A DNA stretch of 64,000 bases, taken from assembly GCF_017349295.1 (NCBI RefSeq), contig NZ_JAFMPK010000047.1, forward strand, positions 124,001-188,000, in the 5' to 3' direction. Positions 18,800-28,013 of the stretch are shown here, piece after piece. This DNA comes from Myceligenerans salitolerans. Its GTDB lineage: Bacteria; Actinomycetota; Actinomycetes; Actinomycetales; Cellulomonadaceae. Both the position numbers and the translations under genes were made by a program. The notes under the pieces are model-generated. The model ran no database searches. It was not told the DNA's origin and saw only the letters and a program-made list of their open reading frames with translations. How positions within the stretch are numbered: position 1 is the first letter of the stretch; every line of letters starts with the position of its first letter.

Positions 18800-19297
18800 G
18801 TGACGTCCGACGTGCCGATGGTCCCCATGGAGATCCTCGGCGTCCGCCAGCAGCAGCGCGACCAGGAGATCGTGGTCCTGCTGCTGGACAGCGCTGCCGA
18901 TCTCGCCGTCCCGATCGTCATCGGGCCGCGCGAGGCCAGCGCCATCGCCATGGCGCAAGCAGGCCTCGCCACGCCCCGCCCCATGACCCACGACCTGCTG
19001 CGCGACGTGCTCGCCGCAGTGGGCGTCGAACTCGAACGGGTCGAGATCGTCGCCCTGGAGGGCGGCATCTACTTCGCCGAGCTGGTCCTGTCGGGCGGAG
19101 CCCGGCTCGACTCGCGAGCGTCGGACGCGATCGCTCTCGCCGTGCGCACCGGCAGCCCCGTCCTGTGCTCCGCCGAGATCGTGGCGCTGGCGGGTGTCGA
19201 GATCGTGGACGTGGAACAGCGGGAGGAGATGGAGAAGTTCCGCGCCTTCCTGGACCACGTCAGCCCCGACGACTTCTCCGGTCCACCGGGCCAGTGA
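18800..19297 (+). CDS. Bifunctional nuclease family protein (DUF151)
   Basis: The 165-residue protein contains the full DUF151 domain: VPMEILGVRQQQRDQEIVVL, IVIGPREASAIAMA, RPMTHDLLRDVLAAVGVELE and SRASDAIALAVRTGSPVLCS. Members have been described as bifunctional RNase/DNase, but physiological function in actinobacteria (Rv1829) is unclear. It sits between ftsR and another MerR gene, the same order as Rv1828-Rv1829-Rv1830, and seems to have its own leaderless promoter. Confidence 0.9.
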   Translation: MTSDVPMVPMEILGVRQQQRDQEIVVLLLDSAADLAVPIVIGPREASAIAMAQAGLATPRPMTHDLLRDVLAAVGVELERVEIVALEGGIYFAELVLSGGARLDSRASDAIALAVRTGSPVLCSAEIVALAGVEIVDVEQREEMEKFRAFLDHVSPDDFSGPPGQ

Positions 19298-19417
19298 ACC
19301 GGTCGCCCCGGCCCGTCCGCGCCGTCGGGCGACCGCACGCCGCGACACGCCGGGCGGGTTCGCCCCGGAACGTGCCGGACGGCCCTAGCGTGGTCACGAG
19401 ACTTTCCAGGAGGCACA

Positions 19418-20041
19418 GTGAACACCCATGGTGAGGTCAGAGCCGCCGGCGAACCGATCCCGTACGGCGCTCAGGGTCTCCTCTTCGGTGAGGACCTGAC
19501 CGAGCAGGATGCGTCCACGGGCTACCGCGGGACGACGGCGTGCAGTGTCGCCGGGATCACGTACCGGCAGCTGGACTACTGGGCACGCACGGGCCTCGTC
19601 GAGCCGAGCATCAAGCCGGCCACCGGCTCCGGGACGCACAGGCTGTACAGCTTCCGCGACATCCTCGTGCTCAAGGTGGTCAAGCGGCTCCTCGACACGG
19701 GCGTCTCGCTGCAGCAGATCCGCACCGCGGTCACCCACCTGCGGGAGCGTGGCGTCGAGGACCTCGCGCAGATCACGCTCATGTCCGACGGCGCGTCGGT
19801 GTACGAGTGCATGTCCGCCGATGAGGTGGTCGACCTCGTCCAGGGCGGCCAGGGCGTGTTCGGCATCGCCGTGGGGCGGGTCTGGCGCGAGATCGAGGGC
19901 ACGCTCGCCGAGCTGCCCACCGAGACGTTCGGGCCCGACGCCGGAGCGGACGAGCCGGGAGCACCCACCGGGTCCCTCGCGAGTGACGACGAGTTCACCC
20001 GCCGCCGCCTGCGCCGCGACCAGACCCGCAACGCGGGCTGA
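19418..20041 (+). CDS. MerR-family regulator (Rv1830-like)
   Basis: The 207-residue MerR protein has its helix-turn-helix in the middle of the N-terminal half (ACSVAGITYRQLDYWARTGL) and the characteristic VEPSIKPATGSGTHRLYSFRDILVLKVVKRLLD. The C-terminus is acidic and ends in an Arg-rich stretch. It corresponds to the second MerR gene of the garA cluster, reported in mycobacteria to affect division gene expression. A clear AGGAGG precedes the GTG start by about 5 nt. Confidence 0.88.
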   Translation: MNTHGEVRAAGEPIPYGAQGLLFGEDLTEQDASTGYRGTTACSVAGITYRQLDYWARTGLVEPSIKPATGSGTHRLYSFRDILVLKVVKRLLDTGVSLQQIRTAVTHLRERGVEDLAQITLMSDGASVYECMSADEVVDLVQGGQGVFGIAVGRVWREIEGTLAELPTETFGPDAGADEPGAPTGSLASDDEFTRRRLRRDQTRNAG

Positions 20042-20063
20042 CACCGCTGCCGCGCCGCCGCCG

Positions 20064-21353
20064 CTAGAGCAGCGGCCGTAGCGGTGAGAGCAGGGCCTCG
20101 CCGACCTTGGCGAGGCCCGAGCGTCGCTCCCACTGCTCGATGGTGAGCTCACGTGCGTTCGTCAGGTCCAGCCGGAACACGTCCTCCATCCGGGCCGCGA
20201 GCGCCGGGTCGACGATCTCGAGGTTGACCTCGTAGTTTCCGGTGAGGCTGAGCCGGTCGATGTTCGCGGTGCCGATGGTCGTCCAGCGGCCGTCGACGGT
20301 GGCGGTCTTGGCATGCACCATCGCGTCCTGGTAGAGGAAGATACGCACGCCGCCCCGCAGCAGTGAGGTGTACAGGCCGCGGGCCAGCCAGTCGGCGACG
20401 ACGTGGTTCGAGCGGTGGGGGACCAGTACGCGGACGTCGACGCCGCGGGTGGCTGCGGCCAGGAGGGCGTCGTGGATGTCGTGGTCCGGGATGAAGTAGG
20501 CCTGGGTGATGTAGACGTGGCTGGTGGCGCGGTCGATCGCGTCGAGGTAGATGCCGCGGATGGGGAAGACGAGCTCGGAAGGCGCGTTGCGTGCGGCTCG
20601 CAGGTGGGGGAGCCAGGTGTCGGAGCCGACGTCGGTCAGCTGCGGCAGGCGGCCGGTGCGCTGCCGGTTCCAGAAGTCGACGAACGCGTTGCGCAGCTCC
20701 CACACGGCGGGGCCCTCGAGCCGGATGTGGGTGTCGCGCCACTGCGTGGCGTACATGGAGCCGATGTTGTAGCCGCCGACGAAGCCGACGCGGTCGTCGA
20801 CGACGAGGATCTTGCGGTGGTCACGGCCGGACTTGCGGACGTTGAGCGCGAGCATCCCGGGACGGAACACGGGGAAGCGCAGCACGTGCACGTCGGGCGG
20901 GAAGTTGAAAAAGCTGCGCGGGACCACCAGGTTGGCGAACCCGTCGACCACGACGTAGACCTTGACGCCCCGGGCGGCGGCGTCGATGAGGGTCTGCTTG
21001 AACTGTCGGCCGACGGTGTCGTCCTTCCAGATGTACGTCTCGAGCATGACGGTGTGCCGGGCGCCGCGGATGGCTTCCAGCATGGCGTCGTACAGGTCCG
21101 CGCCGTAGGTGTAGATCGTGGTGGTGGTGTCCTCGACGTGTTCGGTGAGGGGCTTCTCCGTGGGGAACGTCGCCGTGAGCGGGTGCATGCGCCGGCGGAC
21201 GGCGTCGGTGACCGTCATGGCGGCGGCCACGGCGACAGGGGCGGCCGCCGCGAGGAGCCCGGCGCGCAGGGCGAACTTCCGCGCCCGGCGCAGGAGGTCG
21301 GGCGCGACGTCGATGGTGAGACCGGAGATGTTGCGAGACGGCACGAAGCTCAC
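20064..21353 (-). CDS. cls: Cardiolipin synthase / phospholipase D-like protein
   Basis: This is a membrane-associated phospholipase D-superfamily enzyme that most likely condenses phosphatidylglycerols into cardiolipin. Both catalytic HKD motifs are present: HRKILVVDDRVGFVGG (around residue 215) and HAKTATVDGRWTTIGTAN (around residue 370). A single N-terminal hydrophobic segment (AGLLAAAAPVAVAAAMTV) anchors it. The GTG at 21353 (VSFVPSRNISGL) is preferred to the extended upstream frame, which has no coding character. It converges with the MerR gene with a 22-nt gap. Members with other phosphodiesterase activities exist, so the substrate is inferred. Confidence 0.85.
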   Translation of the reverse strand: MSFVPSRNISGLTIDVAPDLLRRARKFALRAGLLAAAAPVAVAAAMTVTDAVRRRMHPLTATFPTEKPLTEHVEDTTTTIYTYGADLYDAMLEAIRGARHTVMLETYIWKDDTVGRQFKQTLIDAAARGVKVYVVVDGFANLVVPRSFFNFPPDVHVLRFPVFRPGMLALNVRKSGRDHRKILVVDDRVGFVGGYNIGSMYATQWRDTHIRLEGPAVWELRNAFVDFWNRQRTGRLPQLTDVGSDTWLPHLRAARNAPSELVFPIRGIYLDAIDRATSHVYITQAYFIPDHDIHDALLAAATRGVDVRVLVPHRSNHVVADWLARGLYTSLLRGGVRIFLYQDAMVHAKTATVDGRWTTIGTANIDRLSLTGNYEVNLEIVDPALAARMEDVFRLDLTNARELTIEQWERRSGLAKVGEALLSPLRPLL

Positions 21354-21509
21354 GGTACCGGGAGCCCGGCAACGGCGCGGGACTTTTGTGCGTCGGCGGA
21401 CCGTCCGCGAGTGAACCGCGGAACGGGGAATCGGGGATTCTTCCCGTGCTCTTTGCTTTCGGATTCCCACGTTCGAGGGCGATCCCGCGTGGCGCGCGAT
21501 CCAGCCGGC

Positions 21510-22538
21510 TCACTCGATGGCGGCCGCCAGAGGGTGGGACCGGATCGCCGCCGCGAGCTCGCCGTCGACCCGGTCGAGGTAGACACCGGTGGTGGCGATG
21601 GAGGCGTGCCCCAGCAGCTCGGCGACGACCTTGACGTCCCACCCCTCCGCCACCAGCAAGGTCGCGGTGGTGTGCCGCAGCGCGTGCGGCGTCGCCTCAC
21701 GCCGCACGCCGTCGGGCATCCGGTTCACGGCACGGCGCAGCAGGCCCCGCACGGCCTGGGTGTCGATGCGGCGCCCGCGCCAGGACAGCAGGAGGGCGCG
21801 CTGCGCGTCGGCGTCGTCGGGGCGGCGTGCGGCCAGGCGCGGCCGCAGGCCCGTCAGGTAGGACTCCAACGCCGCGGCCAGCGGCGGGCTGAGCGCGACG
21901 GTGCGCGTGTGGCCGCCCTTGCCGCGGATGCGCCAGGTGGTGCGGACGTCCTCGCGGGTGAGGTCCGCGACGTCGGCGCGGGCGAGTTCGGACACGCGCG
22001 GACCGAGGACCAGGAGGAGCGCCAGGACGAGGCGGTCGCGGGCGGCCAGATCCTGGTCGGCACGGGCCGGTGTGGCGTCGTCGGCCGCCAGCAGGGAACG
22101 GGCAGCACCCGCGGACAGCGCCGTCCGTGCGGCGCGCAGCGGTTCACGGCTCCGGGCCGGCGGCGAGGCCCACTGCATCGGGTCGGCCTGGACCCAGCAC
22201 TCGCGGGCCGCGTAGGAGAAGAACCGTGAGACCGACTGGCGGAACCGGTTGACCGTGGACGTGGACCGGCCCGGGCCGGCCTTGGCGCCCGGGTCGGTGA
22301 ACCGGGCGTCGGGTGCGGCCTGGTAGCGCACGAGGATGGAGTCCACGTCGGAACCGCTGATGTCGTCGAGCACCGTGGTGGGGCCGGCCAGACGGGCGAA
22401 CTCGGTGACGTCACGCGTGTAGCTGCGTGCGGTGGCGGGGGAGAGCACGTCGCGCACGGTCTCGACCTCGACGGCGGCGAGGTAGCGGCGGACGGCTTCG
22501 TCCACAGTGAGGCGTTCCAGGCGTGGTGGTGCAACCAT
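21510..22538 (-). CDS. Tyrosine recombinase, XerC/XerD-like
   Basis: The 342-residue site-specific recombinase has the N-terminal SAM-like core-binding domain (LTVDEAVRRYLAAVEVE) and a complete catalytic domain. It has Arg in LGPRVSELARADV, Lys in GKGGHTRTVALS, HxxR in PHALRHTTATLL, His in LLGHASIATT, and the nucleophile in TGVYLDRVDGEL. Length and motifs fit chromosomal XerC/XerD, but other integrase-family members look similar and no dif site was sought. TAGTCT stands 7 nt upstream of the ATG (22546-22551), suggesting a leaderless transcript. Confidence 0.82.
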   Translation of the reverse strand: MVAPPRLERLTVDEAVRRYLAAVEVETVRDVLSPATARSYTRDVTEFARLAGPTTVLDDISGSDVDSILVRYQAAPDARFTDPGAKAGPGRSTSTVNRFRQSVSRFFSYAARECWVQADPMQWASPPARSREPLRAARTALSAGAARSLLAADDATPARADQDLAARDRLVLALLLVLGPRVSELARADVADLTREDVRTTWRIRGKGGHTRTVALSPPLAAALESYLTGLRPRLAARRPDDADAQRALLLSWRGRRIDTQAVRGLLRRAVNRMPDGVRREATPHALRHTTATLLVAEGWDVKVVAELLGHASIATTGVYLDRVDGELAAAIRSHPLAAAIE

Positions 22539-22545
22539 GCAGGTC

Positions 22546-22551
22546 AGACTA
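22546..22551 (-). promoter_or_regulatory. -10 element for leaderless recombinase gene
   Basis: On the minus strand, TAGTCT ends 7 nt before the ATG of the recombinase. The region to 22729 is shared with the divergent dehydrogenase gene. Confidence 0.5.
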
Positions 22552-22716
22552 TGTGGAGACACTGACATGGGAAGTCCGCGCGGTGATCCTCGCGTCGTCT
22601 GCCTCCGCCTCCACGACGTCCGTGAGGCACGCGTCAGGGCCGAGGGCACGGACGAACGCGTCCTCGAGGTCGGGTGGCGGGTGAAGGCACGGTCGCCACC
22701 GGCCCGGATGTGCCCC

Positions 22717-22722
22717 TATGCT
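22717..22722 (+). promoter_or_regulatory. -10 element that decides the dehydrogenase start
   Basis: TATGCT ends 7 nt before the ATG at 22730 and overlaps an alternative ATG at 22718. If it is the -10, translation must begin at 22730 on a leaderless mRNA. Confidence 0.5.
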
Positions 22723-22729
22723 CGCATCG

Positions 22730-23842
22730 ATGACACCGATTCCAGCGGTGATGAAGGCGGTGCGGCTCCTCGGGCACGGCGGCATGGACCAGCTCGTGCA
22801 CAGCGACGACGTGCCGGTGCCCGAGCCGGGGCCGGGCGAGGTCCTGATCGACGTCCACGCCTGCGGGATGAACAACACCGACGTGTGGGTCCGCGAGGGC
22901 GCCTACGGCAGCGAGACCGACCCTGGTTCGGTGTCCACGTGGCGGCGAGGCCGCTCGACACTGACGTTTCCCCGCATCCAGGGCACCGACACCGTCGGTG
23001 AGATCGTCGCGGTCGGCGACGGTGTGCCCGGTGCGCGGATCGGGGAGCGGGTCATGGTGGACTTCAGTATCTACAACCGGCCCGAGGGAGACGACAGCCT
23101 CGCCGACATCGACTACATCGGCCACGGACGCGACGGGGGATATGCCGAGTATGTCGCCGTCCCGGCGGAGAACGCCTACGAGGTGACCTCCCGCATCAGC
23201 GACGCGGAGCTGGCCACGTTCTGCTGCGCCTACCTGACCGCCGAGCAGATGCTCGACCGGGCACGCCTGGAGGCGGGGGAGCGGGTCCTGGTGACGGGGG
23301 CGTCGGGCGGGGTCGGTTCGGCGGTCATCCAGCTGGCGCGCGTACGCGGCGCGATCCCGTACGCCGTCTCCAGCGCCGGCAAGGAGCACGCGCTCCGGGA
23401 GATCGGCGCCGAGGACGTCGTCCTGCGCGACGTACCCGATCTGGTGGGAGCCGTGGGGCGCATGGTGGACGGACCGGTCGACGTCGTCGCCGACCTGGTC
23501 GCGGGCCCGTTGTTCAACGACCTGCTGCGCATCCTGCGACCCGAGGGCCGGTACACGACGGCCGGCGCGATCGGCGGACCCGTGGTCGGCCTCGACCTGC
23601 GGACCATGTACCTGAAGCAGCTGGAGCTGCACGGGTCCTCGCAGGGAACGCGGACGGCGTTCCGACGGCTGGTGCGGTACATCGAGGACGGCCGGATCCG
23701 GCCGCTGCTCGACCGCACCTTCCGGCTGTCCGACTTCCACGAGGCGCAGCGCACCTTCATGAGCAAGACCTACGTCGGCAAGCTCGTCGTGGTGCCCGAC
23801 CGGCACTGGGCCACGGTGGGAGCGCCGTATGCGGCATCGTGA
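22730..23842 (+). CDS. Zinc-type alcohol dehydrogenase / quinone reductase-like protein
   Basis: This is an MDR-superfamily oxidoreductase of 370 residues. The GroES-like N-terminus shows PVPEPGPGEVLIDVHACGMNNTDV, a GTDTVGEIVAVGDGV stretch and the nucleotide-binding VLVTGASGGVGSAVIQLA. The usual catalytic-zinc Cys and His are not evident at the CGxNxxD position, so it may be a zinc-independent quinone-reductase-type member. It overlaps the proline-racemase-family gene by 14 bases, so the two probably act on the same substrate. The substrate is unknown. Confidence 0.8.
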   Translation: MTPIPAVMKAVRLLGHGGMDQLVHSDDVPVPEPGPGEVLIDVHACGMNNTDVWVREGAYGSETDPGSVSTWRRGRSTLTFPRIQGTDTVGEIVAVGDGVPGARIGERVMVDFSIYNRPEGDDSLADIDYIGHGRDGGYAEYVAVPAENAYEVTSRISDAELATFCCAYLTAEQMLDRARLEAGERVLVTGASGGVGSAVIQLARVRGAIPYAVSSAGKEHALREIGAEDVVLRDVPDLVGAVGRMVDGPVDVVADLVAGPLFNDLLRILRPEGRYTTAGAIGGPVVGLDLRTMYLKQLELHGSSQGTRTAFRRLVRYIEDGRIRPLLDRTFRLSDFHEAQRTFMSKTYVGKLVVVPDRHWATVGAPYAAS

Positions 23843-24962
23843 GCGAACTCTCGAGCTCCTGGACACACAGTCCGGGGGAGACGTGAGCCGGATCGTCGTG
23901 GCCGGGGTGGGGCCGCTTCCCGGGGACACGGTACTCGCCAAGGCCCGCTACCTGCAGAGCGACGGCGACGGTCTGCGGCGGTTGCTGCTGTCCGAGCCCT
24001 ACGGCGACCCCGCCATGTCCGTGGACCTGATCGTCGAGCCCTCGCATCCCGAGGCCCAGGCCGGCTACATCATCATGGAGGCGATGGGCTACCCGCTGTA
24101 CTCGGGTTCCAACACGATCTGCACCGCCACGGCACTCCTGCAGAGCGGCCGGATCCCGATGCGCGAGGGCCTGCAGAGCGTCGTCCTGGAGTCGCCCGCG
24201 GGCCTGGCGCGGATCAGCGCGCGCGTCCTGGACGGGCGGGTCGTGTCGATCACCACTCAGGGCGAGCCCGCGTACGTGGCGGCCGAAGGTCTGGCCGTGG
24301 AGGTGCCGCACTACGGCGAGGTGCGGTTCGACCTGGTGTGGAGCGGCGCGTACTACGCGATGATCGACGCCGCGCGTCACGGGTTCACCCTCGCGGCTGC
24401 CGAGCAGATCGCACTCACCGCGTTCGGTGACGCGTTCGTGCGCGCGGCGCGGCCGGGCCTCCTTCAGGAGCATCCGGAGCTGGGCGACGTCGGCCCGTTG
24501 CCGTTCGCGCACTTCATGGGGCCCGTACGAGAAGCCGGCGGTACCGCCGACGGGCACGTGAGGTACGAGTCGCCGTCGGCGACCTACGTCCACCCCGGCG
24601 TGCTCTGCCGTAGCCCGACCGGCACGGGGACCTCGGCACGACTCGCGCTCATGGCTCGTCGCGGCGAGATCCGCGAGGGCGACGAGCTGGAGACCATCTC
24701 ACCGCGCGGGAGCCGGTTCATCGGCACCGTGCGAGAGAACGCCCAGGTGGGCGACTATCCCGCGCTGCACTCGACGATCACCGGCAGCGCGCGCCTCATG
24801 GCGCACTCGCACATCACCGTGGACCTGGACGACCCGCTCGTGGACGACTCCGACCTGGAGCACGTGCTCTCACCGCTGGACGCCGGGAACGTCGCCCACG
24901 ACGGTGAGGCGCCACCGGGCGACGCACGGGCGCACGGCTGGCCCCGGCACGTGATCCGATAA
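23829..24962 (+). CDS. Proline racemase family protein (atypical active site)
   Basis: This 377-residue protein shares the duplicated fold of proline racemase, 4-hydroxyproline epimerase and trans-3-hydroxyproline dehydratase. The two catalytic positions are Ser92 (YSGSNTIC, where racemases have CGH) and Thr264 (SPTGTGTS, where racemases have CGTGTS). Family knowledge associates Cys/Cys with racemases or epimerases and Cys/Thr with the dehydratase, so Ser/Thr predicts neither racemase nor standard epimerase chemistry. It overlaps the upstream dehydrogenase gene. A small palindrome covers its stop codon. It may be a hydroxyproline-type dehydratase or another amino-acid lyase. Confidence 0.82.
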   Translation: MRHRERTLELLDTQSGGDVSRIVVAGVGPLPGDTVLAKARYLQSDGDGLRRLLLSEPYGDPAMSVDLIVEPSHPEAQAGYIIMEAMGYPLYSGSNTICTATALLQSGRIPMREGLQSVVLESPAGLARISARVLDGRVVSITTQGEPAYVAAEGLAVEVPHYGEVRFDLVWSGAYYAMIDAARHGFTLAAAEQIALTAFGDAFVRAARPGLLQEHPELGDVGPLPFAHFMGPVREAGGTADGHVRYESPSATYVHPGVLCRSPTGTGTSARLALMARRGEIREGDELETISPRGSRFIGTVRENAQVGDYPALHSTITGSARLMAHSHITVDLDDPLVDDSDLEHVLSPLDAGNVAHDGEAPPGDARAHGWPRHVIR

Positions 24963-24972
24963 TGCACATTAT
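24959..24972. promoter_or_regulatory. AT-rich dyad over the stop of the racemase-like gene
   Basis: ATAATG-CA-CATTAT is a perfect inverted repeat in a very GC-rich neighbourhood. Its form resembles a GntR- or TetR-type operator, but no regulator gene is adjacent. Confidence 0.4.
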
Positions 24973-25500
24973 GTCATTTCGAAGGGAAGGACGCCCCCCT
25001 TCCGGTGCGATGTCCGGTGCTCGTGCGGGCCGGCGGCTGACGGTCCGGGCACCGCCGGCCCGGTGCTCGCGCCCATGCCCTCTGGTGATGTCCTCTGGTG
25101 ACCTCCGGTGCCCGGCTTCTGACGCCCGAGCCACGTGGCGCGTCCGCCGGCCCGAGGGCTGATCTTGCAGGGTGTCCGGTACGTCCGATGTCTGGGCCCG
25201 GCCCTGCCTGGCGCCGGTGGCGGTGCGTGGGCGGCCGTGGGTCGACGGCCCGCTTCAGGTGCTAGACAATGGTGTATAGCGCAACACAACGGTCTTACCA
25301 GGATGACCAGTGCGTCACTGGATGATCTCGTCACCTTCGCGGGGCGCCGCCTTCGGCCACCAGGAGCTGTCCGGGAACGGGTGCTTCGAGCGGTGTCCGC
25401 GGTGGCGGAGCGGCGCGCGGAGGCGTGTCACGCTTTCGCGCCGCTCCACCACCGCTCCCCCGCTGCCTCCTGCGTCACATCCCCCTGATCCACGTCCCCG
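24963..25500. other. Intergenic region without a recognisable gene
   Basis: Apart from the dyad at its left end I see no credible gene in these 538 bases. Short open frames lack conserved motifs or plausible start signals. A locally AT-richer stretch at about 25,260-25,305 (CTAGACAATGGTGTATAGCG, then CAACACAACGG) looks promoter- or operator-like. A frame starting at ATG 25302 (MTSASLDDLVTFAG) may be a gene remnant, but I cannot assign it. Confidence 0.5.
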
Positions 25501-27936
25501 CTACTGCCCCACGTACTCCGCGAGGTGCTGCCCGGTCAGGGTCGACGCGTCCGCGACCAGGTCCGCCGGTGTCCCTTCGAAGACCACGTGCCCGCCGTCG
25601 TGCCCGGCGCCGGGACCGAGATCGATGATCCAGTCGGCATGCGCCATCACGGCCTGGTGGTGTTCGATGACGATGACGGACTTCCCGGCGTCCACGAGCC
25701 GGTCCAGGAGGCCGAGCAGGTTCTCCACGTCGGCGAGGTGCAAGCCCGTGGTGGGCTCGTCCAGGAGGTAGACGCCGCCCTTCTCCCCCATGTGCATGGC
25801 AAGCTTGAGACGCTGCCGTTCACCACCCGAGAGCGTGTTGAGCGGCTGCCCGAGCTTCAGGTAGCCGAGCCCGACGTCGCGCAGGTGCCCCAGTGTCTTG
25901 CGCGCCGCGGGCACCTTGGAGTCCGCGGCGCCGAAGTACTCGTACGCCTGGCTCACCGACAGGTCCAGGACCTCGGCGATGTTCAGTTCGCCGAGCCGGT
26001 GCTCCAGCACGGCCGCCTGGAACCGCCGCCCACCGCAGTCCTCACAGGGCGTCGCGACCGTCTCCATGAAACCGAGTTCGGTGTAGATCATGCCGTTGCC
26101 CTTGCAGGTGGGGCAGGCGCCCTCCGAGTTCGCGCTGAACAGCGCCGGCTTGACCCCGTTCGCCTTCGCGAACGCCTTGCGGATGGCGTCCAGCATCCCG
26201 GTGTAGGTGGCCGGGTTGGAGCGGCGTGACCCCTTGATCGCGCCCTGGTCCACGACGACGACGCCGTCCCGCCCGGCGAGGTTTCCGTGCACCAGCGAGC
26301 TCTTGCCGGAGCCCGCCACGCCCGTGACAACCGTCAGTACGCCGGTGGGCACGTCGACGTCGACCTGGCGCAGGTTGTTCTGGTCCGCTCCCCGGATCTC
26401 CAGGGCACCGTCCGCCGGGCGCACCGACTCCTTGAGCCGTGCGCGGTAGCCCAGGTGCCTGCCCGTCAGCGTGTCGGCCGCCGCGAGCCCGTCGACGGTG
26501 CCCTCGTAGCAGATCGTGCCACCGTCGGTGCCGGCGCCGGGGCCCAGGTCGATCACGTGGTCCGCGATCGCGATCGTCTCGGGCTTGTGCTCCACCACGA
26601 GCACCGTGTTGCCCTTGTCCCGCAGGCTGAGCAGGAGGCTGTTCATCCGCTGGATGTCGTGCGGGTGCAAGCCGATGGTCGGCTCGTCGAAGACGTACGT
26701 GACATCCGTGAGCGCCGACCCCAGGTGCCGGATCATCTTGGTGCGCTGCGCCTCGCCCCCGGACAGCGTGCCCGCGGGACGGTCCAGTGACAGATAGCCC
26801 AGGCCGATGTCGGTGAACGAGTCGAACAGGTGCAGCAGACTCCCGACGAGCGGCGCGACGGCCGGGTCGTCCACACCTCGCGCCCATTCGGCGGCGTCGG
26901 TGATCTGCATCGCGCAGACGTCGGCGATGTTCTTGCCCCTGATCCTCGCGGACCGCGCCGACTCGTTGAGCCGCGTGCCCTCGCAGGCCGGACACGGCCC
27001 GAACACCGCCGCGGCCTCCACGAACCGCCGCAGGTGCGGCTGCAGCGACTCCGGGTCCTTGCTGAACATCGACGCGCGGATCTTCGGGATGAGCCCCTCG
27101 TAGGTGTAGTTCATCCCCATGGCCTTGACCTTGGTCTTCTCCTTGTACAGGAGGTCCTCGCGCTCCTGCGGGGAGTAGTCCTTGATCGCCTTGTCCGGGT
27201 CCACGAACCCCGACTCGGAGAATCCTCGCACCATCCAGCCGTCCGCCGTGTATCCGGGCACCAGGATCGCGCCCTCGGACAGCGACCGGTCCTCGTCGAC
27301 GATCACGGACAGGTCCAGGTCCGAGACACTTCCCCGGCCCTCGCACTCCGGGCACATTCCCCCGAGGTACACCTGCTCGCGCACCACGGCCTTGTCCACC
27401 TTGCCGCCGGCCTTCTCGGTGCTCATCACGCCACTGGCCTTGCTGGTGGGGATGTTGAAGGAGAACGCCGGCGGCGGCCCCACGTACGGCTCCCCGATCC
27501 GGCTGAACAGGTTACGCAGCATCGCGTTCGCGTCCGTCACCGTGCCGACCGTCGAGCGGACGTTCGCACCGAGACGCTCCTGGTCCACCAGGATCGCCGT
27601 CGTGATGCCCTCGAGCCGGTCGACGTCGGGCCGTGGCAGGGACGGCATGAATCCCTGTACGAACGTCGAGTACGTCTCGTCGATGAGTCGGCGCGACTCC
27701 GCGGCGACCGTGCCGAACACGAGTGAGCTCTTGCCCGAACCCGACACGCCCGTGAACACCGTCAGCCGCCGCTTCGGGATCTCGACGTCGACGTCTCTCA
27801 GGTTGTTCTCCCGGGCCCCGGTCACCCGGATCAGATCGTGCCGGTCCGCGGGATGGGCCGGCGACGGCGTGCCGTCACCGCTCACCCGGTCGGCATTCCT
27901 CACGGCGGACCCGGCCGTCCTGACACTCGTGTTCAT
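25501..27936 (-). CDS. UvrA2-type ABC ATPase (excinuclease A paralogue)
   Basis: This is an 811-residue twin ABC ATPase of the UvrA family. Each half has Walker A (GVSGSGKSSLVFG; GVAGSGKSSLVHG), a signature (TLSGGEAQR; TLSGGERQR) and Walker B (YVFDEPTIGLH; YLLDEPTTGLH). Zinc-binding cysteine pairs are visible (CPECEGRG; CPACEGTR; CPTCKGNG with CEDCGGRR). It is about 140 residues shorter than canonical UvrA and lacks the full UvrB-binding insertion, typical of UvrA2/DrrC proteins linked to DNA-intercalating antibiotic resistance. GGAGAGCG precedes the ATG. It is the last gene of a minus-strand run with a VOC protein and an AraC regulator. Confidence 0.88.
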   Translation of the reverse strand: MNTSVRTAGSAVRNADRVSGDGTPSPAHPADRHDLIRVTGARENNLRDVDVEIPKRRLTVFTGVSGSGKSSLVFGTVAAESRRLIDETYSTFVQGFMPSLPRPDVDRLEGITTAILVDQERLGANVRSTVGTVTDANAMLRNLFSRIGEPYVGPPPAFSFNIPTSKASGVMSTEKAGGKVDKAVVREQVYLGGMCPECEGRGSVSDLDLSVIVDEDRSLSEGAILVPGYTADGWMVRGFSESGFVDPDKAIKDYSPQEREDLLYKEKTKVKAMGMNYTYEGLIPKIRASMFSKDPESLQPHLRRFVEAAAVFGPCPACEGTRLNESARSARIRGKNIADVCAMQITDAAEWARGVDDPAVAPLVGSLLHLFDSFTDIGLGYLSLDRPAGTLSGGEAQRTKMIRHLGSALTDVTYVFDEPTIGLHPHDIQRMNSLLLSLRDKGNTVLVVEHKPETIAIADHVIDLGPGAGTDGGTICYEGTVDGLAAADTLTGRHLGYRARLKESVRPADGALEIRGADQNNLRQVDVDVPTGVLTVVTGVAGSGKSSLVHGNLAGRDGVVVVDQGAIKGSRRSNPATYTGMLDAIRKAFAKANGVKPALFSANSEGACPTCKGNGMIYTELGFMETVATPCEDCGGRRFQAAVLEHRLGELNIAEVLDLSVSQAYEYFGAADSKVPAARKTLGHLRDVGLGYLKLGQPLNTLSGGERQRLKLAMHMGEKGGVYLLDEPTTGLHLADVENLLGLLDRLVDAGKSVIVIEHHQAVMAHADWIIDLGPGAGHDGGHVVFEGTPADLVADASTLTGQHLAEYVGQ

Positions 27937-28013
27937 GGTCTCGCTCTCCGCAGCGGTGGTCGTGAATCTGGCGATGGTTCCCGCACAGTACTGCGGGACA
28001 CCGACACGGCCCG

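Noticed and set aside
20403-22229. 608-residue plus-strand frame over cls and the recombinase
   Set aside because: It is antisense to two genes with complete catalytic motifs and has only low-complexity Val/Asp/Gly-rich sequence.
25135-25488. Plus-strand frame in the gap before the UvrA2 gene
   Set aside because: No recognisable family and no good start signal; kept only as a possible remnant.
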